Source: Aromatoleum evansii (GTDB taxonomy: Bacteria; Pseudomonadota; Gammaproteobacteria; Burkholderiales; Rhodocyclaceae). Taken from it: DNA of 64,000 nucleotides. Under the pieces are notes generated by a model. That model worked only from the letters and a program-made list of their open reading frames with translations, did not search any database and was not told the DNA's origin. Positions 49,338-57,468 of the stretch are shown here, piece by piece; positions within the stretch are counted from its first letter, which is position 1; each line of letters starts with the position of its first letter. A program made the position numbers and the translations under genes. The stretch spans positions 1 to 64,000 of the forward strand of contig NZ_WTVK01000019.1 in the NCBI RefSeq assembly GCF_012910805.1, read 5' to 3'.

Positions 49338-49441
49338 TGGTGAACTCCTCGGTAATGCGGAGGACACCAGAGACCCCTACGGGGCTGGCGTACCCCGCGG
49401 GTTGAGATGAACGACCTCGCGTCGTTCGTGTTGAAAGGCTG
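49338..49441 (-). promoter_or_regulatory. Structured 5' leader, copy 15, with extra 5' hairpin
   Basis: SD hairpin GGUGUCCUCC (49359-49368) with GGAGUUCACC (49339-49348), two central mismatches. GCGGGG with CCCCG, or CCCC with GGGG. A 7-bp hairpin GAACGAC/GUCGUUC and the CAGCCUUUCAAC motif lie 5'. Confidence 0.85.
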
Positions 49442-49488
49442 ATTGACCGTCAGCTCGGCATCTTGCTCGTCACAATGACGAGCGGGAA
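49430..49488. repeat. 59-bp duplicated intergenic element, copy B
   Basis: Repeat of 33671-33729. The 19-bp palindrome GCTCGTCACAATGACGAGC is at 49465-49483, and a half-site TGACGAGC recurs at 49513. Lies between the divergent genes 49337 (minus) and 49579 (plus). Confidence 0.85.
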
Positions 49489-49578
49489 GATGCGCGTACG
49501 ATACGTCCACGATGACGAGCCTGTCAAACGATGCAACGACCCTCTTTCGAACCTATTGTCATGTGATACTTTCGTCGC

Positions 49579-51711
49579 ATGGACTCGACTGCCAGCATTC
49601 CTGCGCCCCCTCCGATAGCTATTGTCAAGCGGGGCCGACCACTCCTCTCGGACCGCGCAAAGTTGCGTGCCGCCCAGATCAAGGCGGCGCGAACAAAAGT
49701 CCTGATAACGCCCAGTCAGATCGCCGAGCGGCTTGGCATTCCCTTGCCTCGCTACAGGCATCTGGAAAAGCAATGCAGCGACGCCGCATGGGCGCAATAT
49801 GGCGAGGCGATCGCTCGTATTCTGCGCACGACCACTGCAGCGCTGGAAGACCTCCAGATCCCCACTGAACTCGACGACAGCACGAATACCTGTGATCCTC
49901 AAACAGCCGAGGAGATCGCCGCCCGATTGGCGACCCACGCAGCGAACCGCCGGCACGAGCTCAAACTCTCCATTGCTCAAGTCGCCCGCGACGTTGGGGT
50001 TACACGTCTGACGCTCGCAAAATGGGAAGCAAAATTCCCATTGCGGACATCGACTCAGCGACTGGAACGGTGGGCACATGCCCTGCAAGTTCCGGCCGGC
50101 TGGCTTACCGATACCGATGCTCCCTCGCCATCACCCAGCCTCCCCGAGCCGGTGAAGCTCCGCACCGACTCGCATCAAACGGTCAGCGACGAAATTCTGG
50201 ATATTGCCGCGTGGCTCGCAGAGTCGAACCAAAGGAGGCGCCAAGCCGACTGGAGCACACTGCGGCCTGCGGCTGCCCGAAATGCAGAGATCTTCGCATT
50301 ACGCTACGGTCGCGAGGGGGAAGCTCGCACTCTCGACTGCATCGGACAGCGATTCAACATTACTCGCGAACGGACCCGGCAGATTTGCGCCACGATGCTT
50401 GCGCGCACCAGGGGCCAGCAATTCGCAACTCCGGTTCTCGCCTCGCTCATTGTGGATTTGCAGGCACACCTACCTGCCCCCATCGCCGAACTCGAAAGTC
50501 GCTTCCGCGACCGACTCGGGCCTAGCCAATCGTTGCGTGGCGTCTACGAATTTGCGACCGAAATCCTTGCAACACGGACCTTCGAAATTCGTCAGAACGT
50601 AACTGGTCACCAACTGCTCCGGGATGAACCGATCGCTTGTCGCGTCGGTGATGACCAGTCCGAGATCGGCCGCGTCCTGTACGACGCTTCCTGCAGAATG
50701 ATTCGTGTGAGTGGCGCCGCACAAGTCCAGTTTGTGTTTGGCGTATGCGCGCAGGAAGGTCTTACGCTGCCCTATCCCGACTATATGAAACTTGTCATGA
50801 CACTGCCCGGTTTCGAGTGGCTTGAGGAGCGGACCGGTTGGTATTGGCTGGGCGGTTTCGGGCCGGCTGACAACCGCGCGCTCTTCGTGGCTCGAAAGAT
50901 CCTTGCAGTCTCGCCTCGCCGCGTTGACGTAGCTGAGATTGTCTCCGCCCTAGCCCGCGGGCGCCGGCGCCATAACGTACAAAAACCTGACGCATTTGAA
51001 CTCGAGGTCGATGCGCCCCGCGACGCAATTCTCGGAGTTCTCCGACGCTCGCCCGGCATTGAGGTGCTTCAGCATGACGACTTGAAAAGCAGCACTCGCT
51101 TTCACATCGAGGATGAATTGTCGGCAACGGAGATAATGTTCTACAAGACACTCCACGAACGCGGAGGGCTGGCAAGTTGGAGCGAGCTGAAATCTGCGCT
51201 TTGCGATCGCGGCGGCATACAGCCGGTGACGTTCCATATGACCCTGCACACATCGCCCATTTTGCAGGCGGTCGACTTCGGCCTCTACAAACTGATCGGC
51301 TACTCGCTGTGCTCCGACAAGGCCATCGAATCCCTGTCGTCTTGGCGGGAGCGGCTTGGAGCGACGCGTGCAATGGGCGCGGCTTATGAGGTGCTCGGGT
51401 CTCATGCGGAGGCATCCGAACCGATCTCGGTTGTTGTTCGCCTTGGATCGTCCATCTACCGTGGTGGATACTTCGATTCCCCCGCTGCGCTTAAGCCCTA
51501 TCTCAAGATGGATCAATCCTATTCTGTGGCAGGTTTTCCTAATCCGATTAGGGTGTGGACATCTACGCAAAGACATAACAAGCAACTCGTCCGTCTCCAG
51601 GGAATGCCACAGGTTTTCAAATCCATGGGTCTTAGACCCGGGACCCAAGTAACAATCACCTTGAATCCGGCGGATCGTCGCTTTGAAGTGGCTCCGTTCA
51701 CGCCGGAGTGA
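49579..51711 (+). CDS. Large multi-HTH regulator with sigma-region-4-like domain (710 aa)
   Basis: N-terminal HTH-like segment (LITPSQIAERLGIPLPRYR, residues about 40-65), then an XRE-like segment (LKLSIAQVARDVGVTRLTLA, about 128-150), then a region-4-like segment (LDCIGQRFNITRERTRQIC, about 250-275) close to sigma-70 region 4. The remaining 430 residues are of unknown fold, with a winged-helix-like section (YPDYMKLVMTLPGFEWLE). It resembles no standard sigma factor because regions 2 and 3 are absent. The upstream palindromic repeat, shared with another divergent promoter, is a candidate target. Confidence 0.75.
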   Translation: MDSTASIPAPPPIAIVKRGRPLLSDRAKLRAAQIKAARTKVLITPSQIAERLGIPLPRYRHLEKQCSDAAWAQYGEAIARILRTTTAALEDLQIPTELDDSTNTCDPQTAEEIAARLATHAANRRHELKLSIAQVARDVGVTRLTLAKWEAKFPLRTSTQRLERWAHALQVPAGWLTDTDAPSPSPSLPEPVKLRTDSHQTVSDEILDIAAWLAESNQRRRQADWSTLRPAAARNAEIFALRYGREGEARTLDCIGQRFNITRERTRQICATMLARTRGQQFATPVLASLIVDLQAHLPAPIAELESRFRDRLGPSQSLRGVYEFATEILATRTFEIRQNVTGHQLLRDEPIACRVGDDQSEIGRVLYDASCRMIRVSGAAQVQFVFGVCAQEGLTLPYPDYMKLVMTLPGFEWLEERTGWYWLGGFGPADNRALFVARKILAVSPRRVDVAEIVSALARGRRRHNVQKPDAFELEVDAPRDAILGVLRRSPGIEVLQHDDLKSSTRFHIEDELSATEIMFYKTLHERGGLASWSELKSALCDRGGIQPVTFHMTLHTSPILQAVDFGLYKLIGYSLCSDKAIESLSSWRERLGATRAMGAAYEVLGSHAEASEPISVVVRLGSSIYRGGYFDSPAALKPYLKMDQSYSVAGFPNPIRVWTSTQRHNKQLVRLQGMPQVFKSMGLRPGTQVTITLNPADRRFEVAPFTPE

Positions 51712-51758
51712 TGTAGCGCCACTCACATCATTGTTCCGGTGTAGCGCGAAACAAGAAA

Positions 51759-51786
51759 AGGCCCACGCGCATCGCGACGTGGGCCT
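51759..51786. terminator. Bidirectional terminator
   Basis: AGGCCCACG (51759-51767) pairs with CGTGGGCCT (51778-51786) between the convergent regulator and DpdA-like genes. An A-rich stretch on the left gives a U run for the minus-strand transcript. Confidence 0.75.
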
Positions 51787-51805
51787 AGTGTTGAATAGAC
51801 TGCCG

Positions 51806-53008
51806 TCAGGCAGCCATGGGCATCGGTGTCCGGCTACGACTCAGCCGGGCGCCCGATTTCTCGATAGTCGAAACCACCTCGATGGCACATTGTCGCGCGT
51901 GTGCGAACTGGCGCTGTAGCTCGTCGGCCAAATCGTGCATCTCCTCGAACACGACGCCCCGCTCGTACCAGTAGCGCGCGATCGCCGCTCGCTCCTCGGG
52001 GGTCGCCCCAGGAGCAAGCCACTCCACGAACCATTCGAGCTCGTCCAGCGAATACGCTCCCGGAATCATCAGATTGCCGATGATCTCGGTTTCGTCGTCG
52101 CCATAGCCGAACTCCTGACCGAAGCACTGCGCGGCCCGCATGAGTTCTGCGGGATCGCACCACAAGCGGTTTAAGAGCGGCCGGATGTCGCCCAGCTCGC
52201 GCTGTGCCCTCGCCCGGATGGCTCGGGTGGCCACCGTCACCGGCGCCGCCTCGCCCACCATGGCGCGAATGCGGCAGCTATCGGCCGTCAGCACGGTTGC
52301 CGGCGACGGCATACTGACGGCTGACGCCAAGGCGAAGAGCTTCTTGCGATCAGCACCGACGCCCAGCAGATGTACGCGGGCCGGCTGGCGTTCGCGCATC
52401 AACTGCCGGATCTCGGCAAGATCGAAGCTGTGCCTCTTGCACGGCAGGCCGAGGATGAACGCATCACCAAGCCCCACCGCCTCACGCACTGCGTCGTAAC
52501 CGGACACGATGCTGTCTGCGCCCCGCTGCAGCGGCACGATCAACTGTGCGCCCGTCCGATGCAGGGCGGCAATCTGCGCGCGATGCGCCCGAAGCAAGTC
52601 GAGCGTCGTCGCGAACTCACCGGGTTTGTCCGGCATCACCAGCATCAGCGCAGCCGGGGTGCGGACGGAGGCAACCAGTTGTCGGTAGCGCGACATCACA
52701 TCGCCAAAGTCGACCTGCTTCGCCTCGCCCGAGGAATACACCCCGGAATCGACGAACACCATGCCGCCCTCACTATCGACGTGCTGCCGCAGGCGCTCCC
52801 GCATCGGACCCGACAGCAGTCCGATCACGACACCCACCGGCTCGCCTGCCGCCGCGTAACCGTTAAACTCGGCCGGGTTGGAGGCCCCGGAGCGGAATAC
52901 CATCACCTCGCCGAGCAACTCCTCCGGCGGCGCGACCAATAATTGCTGCCGGTCATCCGCGCGCCTCACCTCGAAACCGGGAAAAAGGCTTTCGTCCATC
53001 TCAAACAT
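51806..53008 (-). CDS. DpdA-like (TGT-fold) DNA-modification protein (400 aa)
   Basis: Resembles DpdA and phage TGT-like enzymes that put 7-deazaguanine bases into DNA: GGMVFVDSGVYSSGEAKQV, VMPDKPGEFATTLDLL, QLIVPLQRGADSIVSGYD, GLGDAFILGLPCKRHSF and RVHLLGVGADRKKLF are in TIM-barrel order. The C-terminal 130 residues are helical. The family assignment is by pattern only; the substrate is unknown. Leader copy 16 precedes it and the DUF6884-like gene lies directly upstream, so the two form a pair. Confidence 0.6.
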   Translation of the reverse strand: MFEMDESLFPGFEVRRADDRQQLLVAPPEELLGEVMVFRSGASNPAEFNGYAAAGEPVGVVIGLLSGPMRERLRQHVDSEGGMVFVDSGVYSSGEAKQVDFGDVMSRYRQLVASVRTPAALMLVMPDKPGEFATTLDLLRAHRAQIAALHRTGAQLIVPLQRGADSIVSGYDAVREAVGLGDAFILGLPCKRHSFDLAEIRQLMRERQPARVHLLGVGADRKKLFALASAVSMPSPATVLTADSCRIRAMVGEAAPVTVATRAIRARAQRELGDIRPLLNRLWCDPAELMRAAQCFGQEFGYGDDETEIIGNLMIPGAYSLDELEWFVEWLAPGATPEERAAIARYWYERGVVFEEMHDLADELQRQFAHARQCAIEVVSTIEKSGARLSRSRTPMPMAA

Positions 53009-53072
53009 TTGCGTCTCCTAGTGCTACGGAAGACGCCGCCCACGAGGGACAGCATCCCCCGTGGGTTGAAAA
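53009..53072 (-). promoter_or_regulatory. Structured 5' leader, copy 16
   Basis: SD hairpin GCGUCUUCC (53028-53036) with GGAGACGC (53011-53018), one unpaired U. The upstream CCACGGGGG and CCCUCGUGG segments pair at longer range. Confidence 0.8.
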
Positions 53073-53084
53073 ATCTGCGCAGCC

Positions 53085-53492
53085 CTACGGCCGCGCGTTT
53101 TGCTGCGTGAGCCAAGCCAGTTGCCGACCTATCCCCATGCCTTGCAGCGGTCGCTTCACGTCGAGGCCCGTGAGCCCCGCGCAGTAGCGCTCCCCTGCGA
53201 GAACGATGAAACGCTCCGCCGCGAACGGCTCAAGCTGCTCGCGCACGCGCCGCGCCCAGGCCCGCCGATCCGCCGCGCTCATGGCATTGAGCGTGACGTC
53301 GTAAGTCTCGATCTCCTGGCTCGGGGCCAGCAGACCGAATTTCGCCGACAGGATGAACCACTGCGAACAATGGGCCATGACCCATGTGCGCGACTTACGG
53401 AACAGCGAGGACACGTAGATGTCCTGCGCGGGGTGCCGCCCTTCGAGTTTCTGGCCGCAGCAGGCGACCAAGCCGATGCATTCCCGAACCAT
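53085..53492 (-). CDS. DUF6884 / YaaA-like protein (135 aa)
   Basis: Matches DUF6884-type proteins: LVACCGQKL, AQDIYVSSLFRKSRTWVM, WFILSAKFGLLAPSQEIETY, WARRVREQLEPF, IVLAGERYCAGL and a C-terminal PLQGMGIGRQL. These often neighbour base-modification genes and resemble YaaA. The start at 53492 lies after leader copy 17. Located just upstream of the DpdA-like gene on the same strand. Confidence 0.65.
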   Translation of the reverse strand: MVRECIGLVACCGQKLEGRHPAQDIYVSSLFRKSRTWVMAHCSQWFILSAKFGLLAPSQEIETYDVTLNAMSAADRRAWARRVREQLEPFAAERFIVLAGERYCAGLTGLDVKRPLQGMGIGRQLAWLTQQNARP

Positions 53493-53555
53493 ACTTTTCC
53501 CCGGCAAGGGGGTCGCGAACGCCCTTGAAGGGCATCCGCGACCTGGGTTGTGGGT
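53493..53555 (-). promoter_or_regulatory. Structured 5' leader, copy 17
   Basis: Short SD hairpin CCCC with GGGG (53499-53511). Upstream stem GGUCGCG with CGCGACC (53511-53517 and 53537-53543) capped by GCCC/GGGC. The two share a base at 53511. Confidence 0.6.
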
Positions 53556-53660
53556 CACTTCGGGCGATCCGGGTTGGATGCCTCCAGTGCCGCGATCTCC
53601 GCCTCCAGTTTCCGCTTCTCGCGCTGGAGCGGTGCCTGCCTCCGAGAGTGGGCTGCTGTC

Positions 53661-54134
53661 CTAAACGGACTGTGCGGCAACGGCTTCATCCTGCTTGGTG
53701 ATCGCCGCTTTCGACGGCACACCATAGAAGCCCTCGACATCGATGCGATCGAGATCGGCCTCCTGGGCGTGCTCTGCGATCACCTGATACGGGCGATAGC
53801 CCTGCGCGATGCACTGCGCGACGATCGACTCGTCACACAGATGCGTGTCACCCAGTTCCAGCCCATAGTGGCGTTGGAGGAGGCTTGCCGCGATGCGCTG
53901 GAAGCGCTGCACGGTCATCGCCGGCGCTGCTGCCCCACGCTCGCGCACCAGGTCGACGAGTTCGGTGAAGCTCTTGCTCCCCACCTGGTCGGCCGCACGA
54001 TGAAAGGCGCTCCCGATTCTCCGGAACGCCGCATCGAGTAGTTCGACCTTGCGGGCGGTGATGCGCACGGCGGTAACGCCGACGATTTGTGCCTGATAGT
54101 TGGGGGGCACGATAAGGGTTGCGTTGCTCATCAT
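53661..54134 (-). CDS. Hypothetical protein (157 aa)
   Basis: Not recognised. Starts MMSNATLIVPPNYQAQIVGV. A helical core (ARKVELLDAAFRRIGSAFHR, SFTELVDLVRERG) is followed by FYGVPSKAAITKQDE. AGGAGUC before ATG 54134, inside leader copy 18. Monocistronic. An open frame at 53555-53740 on the same strand overlaps its end and is probably not a gene. Confidence 0.65.
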   Translation of the reverse strand: MMSNATLIVPPNYQAQIVGVTAVRITARKVELLDAAFRRIGSAFHRAADQVGSKSFTELVDLVRERGAAAPAMTVQRFQRIAASLLQRHYGLELGDTHLCDESIVAQCIAQGYRPYQVIAEHAQEADLDRIDVEGFYGVPSKAAITKQDEAVAAQSV

Positions 54135-54200
54135 GTCTGACTCCTTGAGGTGATGCCGGAGCCCGCCCCAACCGGGGCGAGAACCCCGGCGGGTGATGAA
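54135..54200 (-). promoter_or_regulatory. Structured 5' leader, copy 18
   Basis: SD hairpin GGCUCC (54158-54163) with GGAGUC (54139-54144). Upstream CCGGGG with CCCCGG, or CGCCCC with GGGGCG sharing the CCCC. Confidence 0.85.
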
Positions 54201-54204
54201 TGAC

Positions 54205-54498
54205 TCAACAGGCCCGATGCGCATGGCAGATGCTGCGAAATCCCGCGATCTGCAACATGCGACGGATGTGGCGCTGGATGGCCGAGCGCGTCCCACGCCA
54301 CGGGGCATAGAACGGCGCATTGAACACCTTCACGCCGGCGCGGCGGTTAATGCGCTCGTGGATGGACCCCGAGTGCATCTCTTCCAGCCACCGGTGACGC
54401 ACGCGCTCGTGGCTCACGAGACGCAGACCGTCGAACTCCACCGGCTTCGGTGCGCGCAATGCGAAGTCACGCAGCTCGTTGGAATGGAAGGGGCCCAT
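54205..54498 (-). CDS. Hypothetical protein (97 aa)
   Basis: Not recognised. Basic, Arg/His-rich protein (VEFDGLRLVSHERVRHRWLE, RRMLQIAGFRSICHAHRA) with Cys/His near the end. It starts four bases after the 112-aa gene, so it is its operon partner. Confidence 0.6.
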   Translation of the reverse strand: MGPFHSNELRDFALRAPKPVEFDGLRLVSHERVRHRWLEEMHSGSIHERINRRAGVKVFNAPFYAPWRGTRSAIQRHIRRMLQIAGFRSICHAHRAC

Positions 54499-54502
54499 GG
54501 CT

Positions 54503-54841
54503 TCACCCCTGCTCGCCGTCGATCTGCCGGATGAGGGCGAAAACATCGGTGCGGTCGGTGCCGCAGTGACTGCACACCCCTTCCTGCACGGCGGAGAGGC
54601 CGTTGATTTCCACCGGACCGGCCTGGTAATCGGCGGTTGAGCCGCAGCAGCGGCAGAACTCGACGCTTTCGGAGACGATGTTGACCTCCGATTGCATGTC
54701 GACCAGTTCCGCTTCGGTGTTGCCGGTGATCAGGCCGTGTGCGCGTGCCGCATTGATGAGCTGCTGCACGTTGGCGAGCAGCAGTTCATCGTCGGTGCCG
54801 TTGAGCTCGACGTCGATGGACAGTAATGCACGGATCTTCAT
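54503..54841 (-). CDS. Probable zinc-ribbon protein (112 aa)
   Basis: The C-terminal half carries CRCCGSTADYQ and CSHCGTDRTD, consistent with a four-Cys zinc site. The N-terminal half is a helical region (ELLLANVQQLINAARAHGL). Leader copy 19 precedes ATG 54841, and the 97-aa gene follows. Confidence 0.7.
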   Translation of the reverse strand: MKIRALLSIDVELNGTDDELLLANVQQLINAARAHGLITGNTEAELVDMQSEVNIVSESVEFCRCCGSTADYQAGPVEINGLSAVQEGVCSHCGTDRTDVFALIRQIDGEQG

Positions 54842-54919
54842 GTGGTGACTCCTTGGAAATACGGAGCCACCTGATGCCCCATCGGGATCAGAATGACCCC
54901 GTGGGTTGATGAAAGGCTG
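54842..54919 (-). promoter_or_regulatory. Structured 5' leader, copy 19
   Basis: SD hairpin GGUGGCUCC (54863-54871) with GGAGUCACC (54844-54852), one G-U pair. Upstream GUGGGUU, CCCC and GGGG segments; the AGCCUUUCA motif lies at the 5' end. The last copy seen on the right side. Confidence 0.8.
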
Positions 54920-54927
54920 GATTCGGC

Positions 54928-55527
54928 TTACGCCCGGTCTTGCCAGCTACCGGCTCGATGCCTTGCGGCACCATGAGATGCTGGAATCCTAGCACAGTGA
55001 CACGAATTACGGAGCGATTGCCTGCGCGCGTTCCTGCCGTTGGATTTTCCCCCCGCCTTGCGACGCCACTCCTGCTCGAATCGCTCGCGAATCGCAGCCG
55101 CCTCAGCCACCTTGGCGCCGAGCCGCGCCTCGTAGTTGAGTTCAGTCCCGACGTAGAGCACGCGCGCCGGGCCGTCCTTCGAGGGCCGTGGGATCAGCAG
55201 CTGTACTTCCCGCACCCGTCGCCCTTTGCGCTGCTTGAACTGGACATACACCCCCACCACGCCAGTCGGAATCTGCTTGCTGGCGAACTCCCTGCTGCGC
55301 AGTGGGCTGACGGACTCGGGCGTTCCGATCTTCCGAAGAAATGCCTGAGCGGCGGAGAAGGATGCGATGGGATCGCCGAGCACGCCATCCGCGAACCAAC
55401 GCGTTTTCTTGCCCGGGGGACGGGCCTGCCAGCCCGGCCCACGTCCGGTGTCAATCCGCACCAGATAAGCCGGCAACTCAAAGGTGCCGTAGCCGTCGAT
55501 CTCTACGCTTCTATGTGCCGACCTCAT
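54928..55527 (-). CDS. Hypothetical protein (199 aa)
   Basis: Not recognised. Beta-rich N-terminus (SVEIDGYGTFELPAYLVRID) and a C-terminal basic tail. Contains ARVLYVGTELNYEARLGAKV, and RPPGKKTRWFADGVLGDP. No leader in front; follows the lipoprotein gene by 8 bases. The tail after residue 170 is low complexity. Confidence 0.6.
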   Translation of the reverse strand: MRSAHRSVEIDGYGTFELPAYLVRIDTGRGPGWQARPPGKKTRWFADGVLGDPIASFSAAQAFLRKIGTPESVSPLRSREFASKQIPTGVVGVYVQFKQRKGRRVREVQLLIPRPSKDGPARVLYVGTELNYEARLGAKVAEAAAIRERFEQEWRRKAGGKSNGRNARRQSLRNSCHCARIPASHGAARHRAGSWQDRA

Positions 55528-55535
55528 CGTTGCCT

Positions 55536-56432
55536 CTATCGCTGCATCGCATACACCTTCCCGTTCCGGAGATAGACGTATCTGTCATTCGAATACACCC
55601 ACTGCTCGTCCTCCCCCCAAACCCCTACCGTTTCGTTCACGTCTCGTGGCGCCCCCATGGCCGCGCGAAGCTGTTCGCTGTTCATTCCGATAACCGGGGC
55701 TCCCCGTTTGATACCGTCGACCACGCGCTTACTCCAACCGCGCGACGGATCCTTGGTGGAGAAGAGCATGTTGAAATAGAGTTCGAGCTCCCCCGCGCTG
55801 CCCGGCACGGAATACGACAAGAGAACCTCCGCCTCACCACCACCATCGAGCTTCCCGATAAGGAAGACCTCTCTCTTGCGTTTTTCCGTCTTCGTAAAAG
55901 TGATCCGAGTAAGCCCAGACAGACTCCGGTAGGGCACCCGCAGCCATAGCGCCTTGCCCGGCTTTACCCCCAGATCGGCCAGGAACTGATCGACCTTCGC
56001 TGCCTCGGCGGCTTCCACTTCTACAAGCTTCCTCGCCCTCAGCTCCTCGAAGGCTTTCTGTCTCTCTGCTGCGGCCTGCTTTTCCCGTTCCCTCGCAATC
56101 GCAGGATCCTCGATGCTGTAATCGGACTCATTGAAGGGATTCGCGTACAGGTATCCTTTCTCAACCCCGAACTCCACCTCATAGGCCGGAACATCCCCGA
56201 TCGTCACCACGCGACGGATCGTGAATGCGGCATCCTTAGGGCGGATGCGCCATGTCAATCCGTTGTATCCATTCTCGTAAATGGAAGTGAATTCGCGCAG
56301 ATAGTAGGTTTTTCCTACCCGTGCTGCGAGGGATTGATACAGCTGAGGGTTGGTGTCCGCAAGAGGTTTGTACGTAGAGCAGCCTGCTGACAGCAGAGCC
56401 GTTGTGACAAGAACGGCGGCAACAATTCGCAA
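55536..56432 (-). CDS. Lipoprotein with BamE/SmpA-like C-terminus (298 aa)
   Basis: Signal with lipobox VTTALLSAGC. The TTG start at 56432 is preferred because AAGGAG is seven bases upstream and it gives a 16-residue signal; ATGs at 56483 and 56519 would place an odd long leader before it. A central coiled coil (REREKQAAAERQKAFEELRA) and a C-terminal GMNSEQLRAAMGAPRDVNET with YVYLRNGKVYAM match the BamE/SmpA style fold. Envelope-located; role unknown. Confidence 0.75.
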   Translation of the reverse strand: MRIVAAVLVTTALLSAGCSTYKPLADTNPQLYQSLAARVGKTYYLREFTSIYENGYNGLTWRIRPKDAAFTIRRVVTIGDVPAYEVEFGVEKGYLYANPFNESDYSIEDPAIAREREKQAAAERQKAFEELRARKLVEVEAAEAAKVDQFLADLGVKPGKALWLRVPYRSLSGLTRITFTKTEKRKREVFLIGKLDGGGEAEVLLSYSVPGSAGELELYFNMLFSTKDPSRGWSKRVVDGIKRGAPVIGMNSEQLRAAMGAPRDVNETVGVWGEDEQWVYSNDRYVYLRNGKVYAMQR

Positions 56433-56539
56433 ATCCAGACTCCTTACCAATCGACCGATGGCGCAGGCATCTTCGCTTGTCATTCGCAAGCGAGTCCCCG
56501 CTTTCTTCAACCCGGGCATTTTAATCGTTTAGCGCCTAC

Positions 56540-57364
56540 TCACGCCGCCACCGGATACGGCAGTGCAGGCGCAAACGTGGCTTGAGCGGCATGACGCCGG
56601 CGGCGATCGCCTACGGCCAGTACATAGGCGTAATTGCCCGGATGCTGAATGGAACGAAACGTGCCAGATTGAAGGGCTCGTTGCACGTACTCATCAGGTG
56701 CCTCGCCGAAGGCCCGTTCGGGCGCCCCGTAACCGAACAACAGCCGGTATGCAGCGTCCGCACCACGTTCGCCGTTGCGTAGCTTGGAAAGCGTCCGCTC
56801 GCTCACCACGCGCCCATCCGGGGCCAGCACCAACTTCCGGGAGCGCGAGCGGCCCACATGCCGGGCGTTCAGCGCCCGATAGATGATCCCCACATGGCCT
56901 GGCATCACGACGGCACCATCGCTACGGGCCCGAGCCACAGGATCGGCGTAGCTCACCACCGCCTGCACAGTCAGTTCCTGTGCAGCAAGCCGCAGGGCGC
57001 GCGCGCCGAAGAAACTTTCCCCGTTGCCCGGCACGGCATCCAAGAGCACGAAGCGCCCGAGTTCCACCCCCTGATCGGGCGCGCATCCGGCGTATTTCGG
57101 CACAACCGATTGGTTGCACGGCACGCTGAAGACCGCGACGCCGCACAGCACCGCCTGGGGCCCGAACAAGCCAACCGAGAGGCGCGCAGCGGGCATCGAG
57201 GCCGAGTAATGATGCGCCTGCACGAAGACGCGAGCATCGCGTTCGCTTAGGACATCAACGCCGTAGATCGACGGATCGAACGTCTCGCCGATGCCCCGGT
57301 ACAGATCCTTACGGTCGCGCCAGCGCTGGCAGCGGACTTCGCGAAGAGGAGAGGACGACGACAT
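56540..57364 (-). CDS. Mom-like DNA modification protein (274 aa)
   Basis: Resembles the phage Mu Mom family of GNAT-like enzymes that turn adenine in DNA into a modified base: ARVFVQAHHYSASMPAARLS, CGVAVFSVPCNQSVV, GVELGRFVLLDAVPGNGESF and AVVSYADPVARARSDGAVV. Based on pattern; not confirmed. Followed after 100 bases by the lipoprotein gene. Such modification would protect element DNA from restriction enzymes. Confidence 0.55.
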   Translation of the reverse strand: MSSSSPLREVRCQRWRDRKDLYRGIGETFDPSIYGVDVLSERDARVFVQAHHYSASMPAARLSVGLFGPQAVLCGVAVFSVPCNQSVVPKYAGCAPDQGVELGRFVLLDAVPGNGESFFGARALRLAAQELTVQAVVSYADPVARARSDGAVVMPGHVGIIYRALNARHVGRSRSRKLVLAPDGRVVSERTLSKLRNGERGADAAYRLLFGYGAPERAFGEAPDEYVQRALQSGTFRSIQHPGNYAYVLAVGDRRRRHAAQATFAPALPYPVAA

Positions 57365-57468
57365 GGAGCCTCCGGCAAATCAACATAGTGCCGACCATGC
57401 TGTCAGTGCGAAGACCCAATTCAAGGGGGTATTTGCGGGACGTGCAATACCAACTCGAGAAAGGCGCG

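Noticed and set aside
53555-53740. 61-codon minus-strand ORF with a coiled-coil end
   Set aside because: It overlaps the 157-aa gene end, has no ribosome-binding site or leader, and its first half is low complexity.
21620-54919. CRISPR array
   Set aside because: The recurring leaders are dispersed by kilobases, vary in sequence and sit before start codons; there are no regular spacers or cas genes.
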